DNA from: Hymenobacter telluris
Lineage (GTDB): Bacteria; Bacteroidota; Bacteroidia; Cytophagales; Hymenobacteraceae
Length of the DNA: 64,000 nucleotides
Direction of reading: 5' to 3'
Assembly: GCF_017313265.1 (NCBI RefSeq)
Contig: NZ_JAFLQZ010000002.1
Location: 549,251-613,250, forward strand
Shown here: piece after piece, positions 15,695 through 23,836 of the stretch
Layout of the letters: the number at the start of each line of letters is the position of its first letter
Position numbering within the stretch: position 1 is the stretch's first letter
Translations under genes and position numbers: made by a program
Notes under the pieces: model-generated
The model's input: the letters and a program-made list of their open reading frames with translations, nothing else
Told to the model about the DNA's origin: nothing
The model's database searches: none

Positions 15695-17098
15695 CTAGGC
15701 AGATGGTGGGTTGACTGGTAGCCGAGCGTCGGTTGGCTTGGGCTGGGCCAGGGTTTCGCGCAGAAAGCCGGTTTTAAGGTGCTCGTAGAAGGAATGTGGG
15801 TCGAGGAGCGACGCTACGGCCTGCGCCATCATGCCACTGAGCAGCAGCTGGAAAATGGCCGAGTGTCGGTCGGTCATTTCCAGCACCAGAATAGCCGCCG
15901 TAAACGGTGAGCGGACCACGCCCGTCAGGAAGCCTACCATGCTCACCAGAATCAGCAGGTTACGGTCTTCGAGCGGCACCTGACCCAAGCGGCACAACCC
16001 GTCGCCGAGCAGGGCGCCGGCGCTGAGTGAGGTGGCAAACACGCCGCCCGCGCCGCCGCCGCTGTAGCTGAGGGCCATGCCCGCAAAGCGCACCGGAAAC
16101 AAGTACCAGGGCGTTTGGCCATCGTTCTGGAAAAGCAGGCGGTTGATGATGGGCTTGCCGGTGCCCATAGCCTCGGGGCCTACCAAGTAAATCAGGCCGG
16201 CCAGTACCAGGCCGCACCCCAGCACCCACGCCGCTTGCTGGGCCACCGTGCCGAACCGTTTGCGGTAATTACCGAGCCAAAGGAGGGCCTTGGCAAACAC
16301 GGCCCCGGCCAGCCCACACACTATGGCTACCAGTGCCACCGTGGCCAGAAACCAGCCGGCGTGGGCATTCACCTTCGGAAACCCCAAATACAGGTACGGC
16401 CCCAGAATAGCCTGCGCCGTGAGGCCCGCCACAATAACCGCCGAGAATACCGCCATCCGAAACCGGGCCATGTGCATCTGGGTCAGCTCTTCTACTACGA
16501 ACACAATGCCCCCGAGCGGCGTGTTAAATGCCGCTGCCAAGCCCGCGGCACCGCCCGTTACCAGCGCAATCTGGCGGGAAAGTTGGGGCCAGCCGGCGGG
16601 TTGCAGCCGGTTGATGGCCCGGAAAATAGCGGCCGAAATCTGGATGGTGGGCCCTTCGCGCCCAATCACGCCGCCACCCACCAAGAGGGCCACACTGCTC
16701 AATACCTTTACAAACGCCACCCGCAAGCTTAGCAAGTAGCCTGTGCGGTGGTGCTGCCCGGGGTTCGACAACTCAATGGCGGCCATTACCTGCGGAATGC
16801 CGCTGCCCCGCGCCGCCGGCGCCCACCGGTACACGGCCCCCCACGACGCCAGAAAGGCCAGCGGCGTGAATACAAACGCCAGCAGCGGGTTCTGGCTGAG
16901 CCACCGGAAGCTGCCGTGCTCGGCCCACATGAATAGTTTTTCGTAGCCCACCGCCACTACGCCCGTCACGATGGAGGCAAACCAAAACGGGAAGCTTTGC
17001 AGAATCAGGCGGCGCACTCGGTCGGTATAGAGCCGCCGGAGCAGGTATCGGTCGAGCCAGGCCAGGACTCTGGCGTAGCGAGTAGGGGAGTAGGGCAT
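15695..17098 (-). CDS. ClC-family chloride channel/transporter
   Basis: A 467-residue polytopic membrane protein with the three ClC signature regions: RGSGIPQVMAAI near residue 97, GGGVIGREGPTIQ near 143 (with the gating glutamate) and GGAGGVFATSLSAGALLG near 340. In the third motif the usual GxFxP proline is a threonine. GGIVFVVEELTQ is also typical. There is no CBS or TrkA domain at the C-terminus. It probably moves Cl- in exchange for protons or as a channel. The gene is convergent with cyanophycinase and divergent from the FUSC gene. Confidence 0.9.
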   Translation of the reverse strand: MPYSPTRYARVLAWLDRYLLRRLYTDRVRRLILQSFPFWFASIVTGVVAVGYEKLFMWAEHGSFRWLSQNPLLAFVFTPLAFLASWGAVYRWAPAARGSGIPQVMAAIELSNPGQHHRTGYLLSLRVAFVKVLSSVALLVGGGVIGREGPTIQISAAIFRAINRLQPAGWPQLSRQIALVTGGAAGLAAAFNTPLGGIVFVVEELTQMHMARFRMAVFSAVIVAGLTAQAILGPYLYLGFPKVNAHAGWFLATVALVAIVCGLAGAVFAKALLWLGNYRKRFGTVAQQAAWVLGCGLVLAGLIYLVGPEAMGTGKPIINRLLFQNDGQTPWYLFPVRFAGMALSYSGGGAGGVFATSLSAGALLGDGLCRLGQVPLEDRNLLILVSMVGFLTGVVRSPFTAAILVLEMTDRHSAIFQLLLSGMMAQAVASLLDPHSFYEHLKTGFLRETLAQPKPTDARLPVNPPSA

Positions 17099-17355
17099 TA
17101 GATGAAAGCTGGTCAGCAGTGCCCCATCTTACGCAAAGTGGCTCGGTGGTGGCCGGAACTGTTTCATGAGCAGCGGCCAAGGTGGCGCCTATACCCGCCA
17201 TGGGCGCTACGGCCAAGCAAGCTACCTCTTCATTACAAGCCCACAGATCAAGCAGTTCGTGACGGAATGTGCGGATAGACCATGCGGGCGTTTGGTTTTT
17301 GCAGTAGCTTGGTGCCACTTCACCGTATAGGTGACCTGAACCGCAGCCTGCTGCA

Positions 17356-19509
17356 ATGAGCCAACGAACCCGCCAGCTTCAGTACTTCTTTTTCAGCCAG
17401 GATTTTTCCGATGGCCTGCGCATTACACTGGCCGTGCTGCTGCCCGGCGTGCTGTTTGGCTGGCTGGGCCACCTCGATATTGGCATCGACCTGGCACTGG
17501 GGGCGTTGTGTTTGAGCATTACCGATGCGCCCGGCCCCATCATTCATAAGCGCAACGGCATGCTGGCGGGGCTGCTGCTGCTGCCGGTGGTGACCTTGCT
17601 CACGGGGCTGGTGCAGCCTTATATCTGGTTGCTGGGTCTGGAAGTGGTGGCGCTCAGCTTCCTGTTTACCATGTTTCTGGTGTATGGTGCCCGCGCCGGC
17701 TCGGTGGGTACGGCGGCGCTGCTGCTGGTTATTCTGATGATGGACCGCGCCATGGCACTGCCGCAACTCCTGGAGTTTGCGGGCCTGGTAACCGCCGGGG
17801 CGCTGTGGTATTGCATGCTTAGTTTGCTTACCATTCAGATTCGGCCGTACCGGGCGTCGCAGCAGGCGCTGGGCGAGTGTATCCGGGCGGTGGCGGGTTT
17901 CCTGCGCCTCAAGGCCGAGTTCTACCGCACCGGCACCAACCTCGAAGACGATTACCGCCGCCTGATGAGCCAGCAAGTAACCGTGAACGAGAAGCAGGAT
18001 GCCGTGCGCGAGCTGCTGTTTCGCACGCGCCAAATGCTGAAGGAATCCACGGGCACCGGGCGGCGCTTGGTGCTTACGTTCGTGGATTTGATGGACCTCT
18101 ACGAGCACATCACCGTCACGTACTACGACTATTCGGCCATTCATGCGCGGTTTGAGGCCACGGGCGTGCTCGATGCCGTGGCGAAACTGGTGGAGCTGAT
18201 GGCCACCGAGCTGGAAAGCATCGGCTTTGCCATTCAAGCCAACCACAGCCATACGCCCCGCCTCCAGCTCACTGCCAGCCTGGAGCAGCTCAAAGCCCGC
18301 ATCGACGCCCTCGACGACCCCCGCCAGCCCGGCCACACGCTGGTGCTGAAAAAGATTCTGGTGAACCTGCGCAACCTCAACCAGCGCCTCCAGGGCATCT
18401 TGGCTTACTTCGATGCCAACGCCGCCCCCGCCAGCCGGGAGCTGGAATTCGGCCGCTTCATTTCGCACCAAAGCTTTGCCTTAGACGAGCTGCGCGGCCA
18501 CTTTACGCTCAGCTCCGACGTGTTTCGGCATTCCATGCGCATGATGCTGGCCTGCCTGGTGGCGTTTGTGGTGGCCAAGGTGGTGCTGCCCAGCCACCAC
18601 AGCTACTGGATTCTGATGACCGTGACCTACATGCTCAAGCCGGCTTTCAGCCTCACCAAGGAGCGCAATATTCACCGGGTGCTGGGCACGCTGGCGGGCG
18701 GTATCATTGGCGGTTTGGTGCTGTTTCTGGTGCACGACCGGCTGGCGCTGGTGGCGTTGCTGTTCGTGTTTATGCTTACCTCGTTCAGCTTCACCCGCAG
18801 CAACTACATCGTGGCCGTTACGTTCATGACGCCCTTCGTGCTCATCCTGTTCAGCTTCCTGGGGCTGGGGTATTTGCAGGTGGTGGAAGAGCGGATTCTG
18901 GATACCGTGCTGGGCTGCCTGATTGCCTTTGCCGCCAGCTACCTGCTGTTTCCGCGCTGGGAGTCCGACCAGCTCCACGACTACATGACGGCCGTGCTGC
19001 GCGCCAACCTGCGCTACCTCAACACCCTCACCGACACGCTGGCCGGCGCTTCTATGGCCGAGGTGGAGTACAAGCTGGCCCGCAAGGAAGTGTACGTGAG
19101 TTCGGCCAACCTGGCGGCGGCGTTTCAGCGCATGATGTCGGAGCCGCGGGGCAAGCAGCACCGGCCCTCCGAGGTGCACGAGTTTGTGGTGCTCAACCAT
19201 ATTCTTTCCTCTAATGTGGCTTCTATTTCCTCGGCCCTGCTGGCTGGTGCCACCCGTCTGCCGCACCCTGGTACCTTATTGAAGCCGGTGCGCCAGGCTC
19301 AGCAAGCCCTCCACCGCAGCCTGCGCCGCCTCAATGTCACCGAGCCCGACACCTTAGCCGTAGCGGAAACCTCTGCTGCCACCGTTACCGAATCCACTCG
19401 CCGCCCCGACCCCCTGGCCGCCCCCGACCCACAACTCACCGAGCAGTTGGATTTCATTCAGAAAGTAAGTGGTGATATCAATAAAGTGACCGAGGAAGTG
19501 CTGAGGTAG
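17356..19509 (+). CDS. FUSC-family inner-membrane protein (YccS/YhfK-like)
   Basis: A 717-residue protein with the duplicated layout of the family: an N-terminal set of membrane helices (about residues 20-165, including the DAPGPIIHKRNGMLAG loop), a soluble helical domain (about 170-395), a second membrane set (about 400-540; LPSHHSYWILMTV, ERNIHRVLGTLAGG) and a soluble C-terminus. The RxxxRxxGTxxG-type element of FUSC/aromatic-acid exporters is seen in the second set. Members are related to p-hydroxybenzoic acid efflux (AaeB) and fusaric-acid resistance proteins, but the substrate cannot be inferred. No membrane-fusion partner is adjacent. Start ATG at 17356. Confidence 0.87.
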   Translation: MSQRTRQLQYFFFSQDFSDGLRITLAVLLPGVLFGWLGHLDIGIDLALGALCLSITDAPGPIIHKRNGMLAGLLLLPVVTLLTGLVQPYIWLLGLEVVALSFLFTMFLVYGARAGSVGTAALLLVILMMDRAMALPQLLEFAGLVTAGALWYCMLSLLTIQIRPYRASQQALGECIRAVAGFLRLKAEFYRTGTNLEDDYRRLMSQQVTVNEKQDAVRELLFRTRQMLKESTGTGRRLVLTFVDLMDLYEHITVTYYDYSAIHARFEATGVLDAVAKLVELMATELESIGFAIQANHSHTPRLQLTASLEQLKARIDALDDPRQPGHTLVLKKILVNLRNLNQRLQGILAYFDANAAPASRELEFGRFISHQSFALDELRGHFTLSSDVFRHSMRMMLACLVAFVVAKVVLPSHHSYWILMTVTYMLKPAFSLTKERNIHRVLGTLAGGIIGGLVLFLVHDRLALVALLFVFMLTSFSFTRSNYIVAVTFMTPFVLILFSFLGLGYLQVVEERILDTVLGCLIAFAASYLLFPRWESDQLHDYMTAVLRANLRYLNTLTDTLAGASMAEVEYKLARKEVYVSSANLAAAFQRMMSEPRGKQHRPSEVHEFVVLNHILSSNVASISSALLAGATRLPHPGTLLKPVRQAQQALHRSLRRLNVTEPDTLAVAETSAATVTESTRRPDPLAAPDPQLTEQLDFIQKVSGDINKVTEEVLR

Positions 19510-19531
19510 ATTGACACTGTAAAAATTCACA

Positions 19532-19634
19532 GAACGGTCATGCTGAGCTTGTCGAAGCATCTCGCGTGCTGATGTTGAGTTAGTAGTCCGACATCAGCAC
19601 GCGAGATGCTTCGACAAGCTCAGCATGACCGTTC
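19532..19634. repeat. Perfect 44-bp inverted repeat
   Basis: Arms 19532-19575 and 19591-19634 are exact reverse complements with a 15-base loop. The arm carries TGCTGAGCTTGTCGAAGCAT, a phrase that recurs in many bacterial intergenic palindromes. It lies between the co-directional FUSC and MFS genes. It has a weak T-rich tail (TTCCTTTATTTG) on the plus side, so it could also stop transcription. It is probably a dispersed REP/MITE-like element. Confidence 0.85.
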
Positions 19635-19695
19635 CTTTATTTGTATACCGTAGCAGAAAAGCTTCTAAACAACTGAAAACCAGACACCCTACTAC

Positions 19696-21018
19696 GTGGT
19701 TACGGATGCCCACCCTTCCCGCTCCCACGTGCGCCACCTTGTCCTCCGCGAAAGTACCGGCCTGCGGTACTTCACCTTTTTCTATCTGTATGTGATGCAG
19801 GGCCTGCCGGCGGGTTTCGGCATGACGGCCGTAGTCAACTACCTGATTGGCCGCAACCTCAGCGCCGCCACGGTGGCCACGTTTTCGGCGGTGGTGGGGC
19901 TGCCGTGGGCGCTTCAGTTTGTATGGGGGCCCCTGATTGACAAGTATCAGGATTCCATTATCGGGCAGCGCAAACAATGGGTGGTGCTCACGCAACTGGT
20001 AGCGGCGCTGGCTTCCTTGGCCTTGCTGCTCGTGCACGACCCCGTGGCGCAACTGCCGCTGCTGAAGCTGGCGTTTGTGGTGCACAGCGTATTCGCGTCT
20101 ATTCAGGATGCCAGCGTCGATGCCATTGCTATTTCGGTGGTTCCTGAGCAGGAGCGGGGCCGCGTGAATGCTTTTATGCGCGGCGGGTTTTTGCTGGGCA
20201 TTTCGGCGGGGGCGGCCGGCCTGGGGTGGGTGCTGCACCGCTACGGCTTTTTCGAGGCGGCCCTCACCCAAACGCTGGCCCTGCTGGCTCTCACGGTACT
20301 TACCTTCTTCATCCGCCTCGACCGAACCGACCAGCTACTGCCCACTTTCGGGCACCGCGCCGGCCTGCCGCACCCCACCGATAATCCGTCGGTGGACTGG
20401 TTGTTCCGGGCGCTGTTTCAAGCCATTGTAGCACCTCGCACCCTGAAGCTATTTGCCATTATTGCGGCGGCGTACTTGTGCTTCGGCATGTTCGGCTGGG
20501 CTTACAACTACCACCTCATTCATGTGCTGCACTGGCCCGATAGTGACGTGTCCATCCTGCAAGGCGGCTGGGGCACGCTGGCTACGCTCGGCATAACTGT
20601 AACCGGCGGCATCCTCGCCGACCGGCTTGGCCCGGCCCGGCTGCAACGCCGGGTGCTGCTGGTGCTGGGGGTATTTCTGCTGCTATTCTGTAGCCTGAGC
20701 TTTCTGTGGCCGCAGGCGCCCTTCGCTATCCTGGGCTTACTGGTCTGGAACATGGCCGACCCCAGCCTCAGTGTAGCGGCTCTGCCCTTGCTGATGGCCT
20801 TGTGCCAGCCCCGCATTGAGGGTTCCCAGTTCACTACCTACATGGCCCTCGTGAACCTGTGCGGCGTGAGCGGAGCTTATCTAACGGGCTTGCTGCTGGA
20901 ATACCTGTCGGTGCCGGTGCTGGGTGGGGCCTGCGGCGTGGTGGTACTGCTGCTGTTCTGGCTGCTCGGCGGCAACGCAGCCAGAACAGCCACAACCCCA
21001 ACTATTCCGGCTGCCTGA
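19696..21018 (+). CDS. MFS permease, AmpG/PAT-like
   Basis: A 440-residue major facilitator protein with about 12 membrane segments. The N-terminal half has YFTFFYLYVMQGLPAGF, LPWALQFVWGPLIDKY (the loop motif between helices 2 and 3) and ASIQDASVDAIAISVVPEQERGRVNAFM, a pattern typical of AmpG/PAT (peptide-acetyl-CoA transporter) permeases that import muropeptides. The substrate is not proven. The start is GTG at 19696; no ATG lies upstream in frame. The 44-bp palindrome sits just before it. It is convergent with the LuxR-type regulator, leaving an 18-base gap. Confidence 0.82.
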   Translation: MVTDAHPSRSHVRHLVLRESTGLRYFTFFYLYVMQGLPAGFGMTAVVNYLIGRNLSAATVATFSAVVGLPWALQFVWGPLIDKYQDSIIGQRKQWVVLTQLVAALASLALLLVHDPVAQLPLLKLAFVVHSVFASIQDASVDAIAISVVPEQERGRVNAFMRGGFLLGISAGAAGLGWVLHRYGFFEAALTQTLALLALTVLTFFIRLDRTDQLLPTFGHRAGLPHPTDNPSVDWLFRALFQAIVAPRTLKLFAIIAAAYLCFGMFGWAYNYHLIHVLHWPDSDVSILQGGWGTLATLGITVTGGILADRLGPARLQRRVLLVLGVFLLLFCSLSFLWPQAPFAILGLLVWNMADPSLSVAALPLLMALCQPRIEGSQFTTYMALVNLCGVSGAYLTGLLLEYLSVPVLGGACGVVVLLLFWLLGGNAARTATTPTIPAA

Positions 21019-21036
21019 CACCAAACCACCGCGCTA

Positions 21037-21651
21037 CTACAGCCCTTTTTCGTGGGCAAACCGTACCAGAGCGGCTACATTGTGCAGCTCCAGCTTGTGC
21101 ATTACGTTGCGCCGATGCGTACTGACGGTAAGCTCTGATATCGACAGCTTATCGGCTATTTGGCTGGTAGTCAGGCCTAAGCGCACTAAGCCCACTATTT
21201 CTTTCTCCCGCGGCGAAAGCCGCGGCACTTGCTTGGTATTGGGAGCGGGGGCGGCATAAGCCGGAAAGGCAGTTTCGCCGGCGTATATGGCCCGAATAGC
21301 CAGCAGGAGTTGGTCGGCGTTGGCGGCTTTTGAAACGAAGCCGCTGGCCCCGGCCGCGGCCAATCGGCCCATTAGCTCGGGCGTAGCGTCGGTGCTGAAT
21401 ACCAGCACTTGCAGGCTGGGCCACTGCTGCCGCAGCTGGGGCAGCAACGTTAGGCCATCGGGTGGCGGCAGGTGCAGGTCCAGCAGCAAAATATCGGCGG
21501 GTGCCGGGCCGGCTTGTGTTAGCCACGCCAGCAACTCGGAGCCCGCGCCAAACTGGCCCAGCACTTGCAAATCGGGCTGCTCGTTCAGCAGCCGTTCCAA
21601 TCCCTGGTTCAACATCAGGTGGTCATCCAGAATCAGTAGTCGGCAGAGCAT
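21037..21651 (-). CDS. NarL/LuxR-type response regulator
   Basis: A 204-residue response regulator. The receiver domain (1-120) has the acidic pair in LLILDDH, the phospho-acceptor aspartate in ILLLDLHLPPPDG near residue 57, the FST switch residue and the SKAA lysine. A LuxR-type HTH (about 140-200) shows LSPREKEIVGLVRLGLTTSQIADKLSISELTVSTHRRNVMHKL. It is transcribed after the 7TM histidine kinase gene with a 51-base gap and should be its partner. Targets are unknown. Confidence 0.92.
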   Translation of the reverse strand: MLCRLLILDDHLMLNQGLERLLNEQPDLQVLGQFGAGSELLAWLTQAGPAPADILLLDLHLPPPDGLTLLPQLRQQWPSLQVLVFSTDATPELMGRLAAAGASGFVSKAANADQLLLAIRAIYAGETAFPAYAAPAPNTKQVPRLSPREKEIVGLVRLGLTTSQIADKLSISELTVSTHRRNVMHKLELHNVAALVRFAHEKGL

Positions 21652-21702
21652 ACGTTACGGTGGTAAGATGAGAGGCCGGGTAGTGAAACAGCGAATAGGA
21701 AA

Positions 21703-23646
21703 TTACTCTCTCAGCGGCAGCCTGACTATAATGCAGGTGCCTGTGGCAGAGCTGTCGATGTGAACTTGGCCGCGCAGGTACTCGGTGCGGGCCCGCACGC
21801 CACGCAGGCCAATGCCCGCGCTGGTGTGCGCCTTATCGAAACCGTTGCCGTTGTCGTCCACCAGAATTTCCAGTGCTTCGGGGTGTAGCAGTAGCTGCAC
21901 GTGCACTTCGGTGGCGCGGGCGTGGCGCACCGCGTTGTTGAGCAGCTCGGCGGTAATACGGTAGGCAGCCAGCTGCAACGGCTGCGGCAACTGCTCCACG
22001 CCTTTGTCGCAATACGTTTGCACAGTGGGGTTGCCGTAGAGGTTGAGCAGTTCCGCCAGCGCGGCAATCGAGTCACAGAGCCCGCCCAGACCCGGCTCGG
22101 CGGGCAGGATGGCGTGGCTGAACGTGCGCACTTCGTCGCGGAGGTGGCGCAAGAGCAGCTCGGTGTGGCGGCCGGCGGCGGCGGCTTCCGGCGAGCTGTT
22201 GATGGCTTCCTGCACGGCCCGGCCTTGCCAAGCAAGGTGCAGCGCCGCCAGGTTGGGCCCCAAGGCATCGTGCAGCTCTCGGGCCAGTTGTTCCCGCTCT
22301 TCGTCCTGGGCCGCAATCAGGCGGGCACTTTGGGTGTTGCGCTGCCGCAGCTGCCGGATGCGCAAATGGGCGTTTTGGCGGAGCGTATGCCGGAAGCGCC
22401 CGGTTAGCAATGCACTCAGCACCAGTAGCTCGAAAAACAGACCCCAGGCCAAAGCGTTAGGCTGCATCAGGTGCAGGTTGGTAAGGCCGATATGGTTCAG
22501 CCAGAACAAGATGAAGCCCATGAAAAAGAAAAAGTACGTAAGCCCGTAATACGCAGCCAGCCGGCGACGACGCTTGGTAAGCAGCGTGGCCAGCAGCACC
22601 ACCCAGCCATACACAAAAACGGCCACCAACAGCAGCTCACGGGCGCTATTGAGCAGGAGCAGACTGGTGCCGCGGGTTTTGATGGCCGCCGGATACAGCA
22701 GGGCGTAAATCCCCACGAATACCACCGCTGCCCCCGCCAACCAATTGCCTGCTCGGTGCAGGCGCGGCCAGTCAGTGCGTAGCCGCAAAAACAACTGCAT
22801 GATAAACACCCCGCACGCCACCGCCAGCAACATGAAGTTGTACTGCCCAATGCGCCAGAGCACCTGATAAGGAACAGTAGGGAGGAGTAACGCGTCAATA
22901 CCATCTTCCATGAGCAGAAAAATGGTGGTGCACAGCACGTACAGCACGTACCAGATGTGAATACGGTCGCGCAGAAAGGCAAACAGCACCAAATTGAACA
23001 AGGCGCTGCCGAGGTAGAAGCCAATCAGCCAAATCCAGTTTTTAGTGAAAACGTAAGTCACTTCCCAGGCCAGAAAATCCTCGGCCGTGGTGACGTCGGT
23101 AGGCAGGTAAAGCGCGCCCGCGTGGTGGTCGATGCGCAAATACAGCTCGGCCGTTTCGCCCGCTGCCAGCGTGAACGGCAAGCACAAGCTACGAGCCGGA
23201 AACACGCGTTTCTCGGCCGGTACCCCGGAGCTGGCCGCCGCCACTTGTTGGAACTGTTGCTTGCCCTGTCGGCGGCAATACAGCATAACGCTGTCGGTGT
23301 AGTTGTAGATGCTCCACAAAAACCGGGTCCGTTCTGGCAGGGTGTTCACTACTACCAGCCGCAGCCACACCCGCCGGTGCGCAAAACCCAGGTTCAGCGT
23401 TTGGTGCCAGGGGCCAGGCTGGAATTGCCCTGCCTGCCACAGCGAGTCGGCGTAGCGAGGAGTGGCGGGGGCGGAAAAAGGAGTGGCGCAGTAGCGGTAG
23501 GTTTCGGAAAGGTGTGCGCCGTTGGATTGCTGTAAATACAACGTGTCGGCCAAGCCGGTGTGCTTTGCTGAAGATGCATACGCCGCCTTGTTTAACGCCA
23601 GTAGGGCCACTGCCCAGCAGACTATAATCCGTATAAACACCCGCAT
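21703..23646 (-). CDS. 7TMR-DISM sensor histidine kinase
   Basis: A 647-residue sensor from ATG at 23646, which gives a signal peptide (VFIRIIVCWAVALLALNKAAYA); the frame extends to a TTG at 23685. A periplasmic 7TMR-DISM extracellular domain (about 30-190) precedes seven membrane helices (about 200-400). A coiled linker leads to HisKA_3 (EEREQLARELHDALGPNLAALHL; phospho-His in RELHD) and an HATPase domain (NNAVRHA, VDDNGNGFD, GIGLRGVRAR). It probably senses a small ligand or carbohydrate and phosphorylates the adjacent LuxR-type regulator. An AT-rich palindrome and a TAATATTG box near 23680 lie upstream. Confidence 0.9.
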   Translation of the reverse strand: MRVFIRIIVCWAVALLALNKAAYASSAKHTGLADTLYLQQSNGAHLSETYRYCATPFSAPATPRYADSLWQAGQFQPGPWHQTLNLGFAHRRVWLRLVVVNTLPERTRFLWSIYNYTDSVMLYCRRQGKQQFQQVAAASSGVPAEKRVFPARSLCLPFTLAAGETAELYLRIDHHAGALYLPTDVTTAEDFLAWEVTYVFTKNWIWLIGFYLGSALFNLVLFAFLRDRIHIWYVLYVLCTTIFLLMEDGIDALLLPTVPYQVLWRIGQYNFMLLAVACGVFIMQLFLRLRTDWPRLHRAGNWLAGAAVVFVGIYALLYPAAIKTRGTSLLLLNSARELLLVAVFVYGWVVLLATLLTKRRRRLAAYYGLTYFFFFMGFILFWLNHIGLTNLHLMQPNALAWGLFFELLVLSALLTGRFRHTLRQNAHLRIRQLRQRNTQSARLIAAQDEEREQLARELHDALGPNLAALHLAWQGRAVQEAINSSPEAAAAGRHTELLLRHLRDEVRTFSHAILPAEPGLGGLCDSIAALAELLNLYGNPTVQTYCDKGVEQLPQPLQLAAYRITAELLNNAVRHARATEVHVQLLLHPEALEILVDDNGNGFDKAHTSAGIGLRGVRARTEYLRGQVHIDSSATGTCIIVRLPLRE

Positions 23647-23785
23647 CAGGCCTAGTGATATATAGTTCCAGAGGGCAGAATACAATATTATTTACATATA
23701 ATAATATTTTAAGGGCTAACACTGAAAATTAAGCAGCCGACCAGTGTGCCGCAAGCTTGGCACTAGCAAGAAAACCAAGAACCAA

Positions 23786-23816
23786 AAGCCCCACTGAGGT
23801 AGTAGCAGTGGGGCTT
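23786..23816 (-). terminator. Terminator of the S9 peptidase gene
   Basis: An 11-bp perfect stem (AAGCCCCACTG paired with CAGTGGGGCTT) just beyond the minus-strand stop at 23837. On the minus strand it is followed by a T-rich run (rc of ACCAAAA). Confidence 0.7.
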
Positions 23817-23836
23817 CTAGCTGTTTTCAAACCTGT

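Noticed and set aside
17320..18471. 383-residue minus-strand frame opposite the FUSC gene
   Set aside because: Gln/His/Arg-rich shadow with no domain or signal; the plus-strand FUSC protein explains the region.
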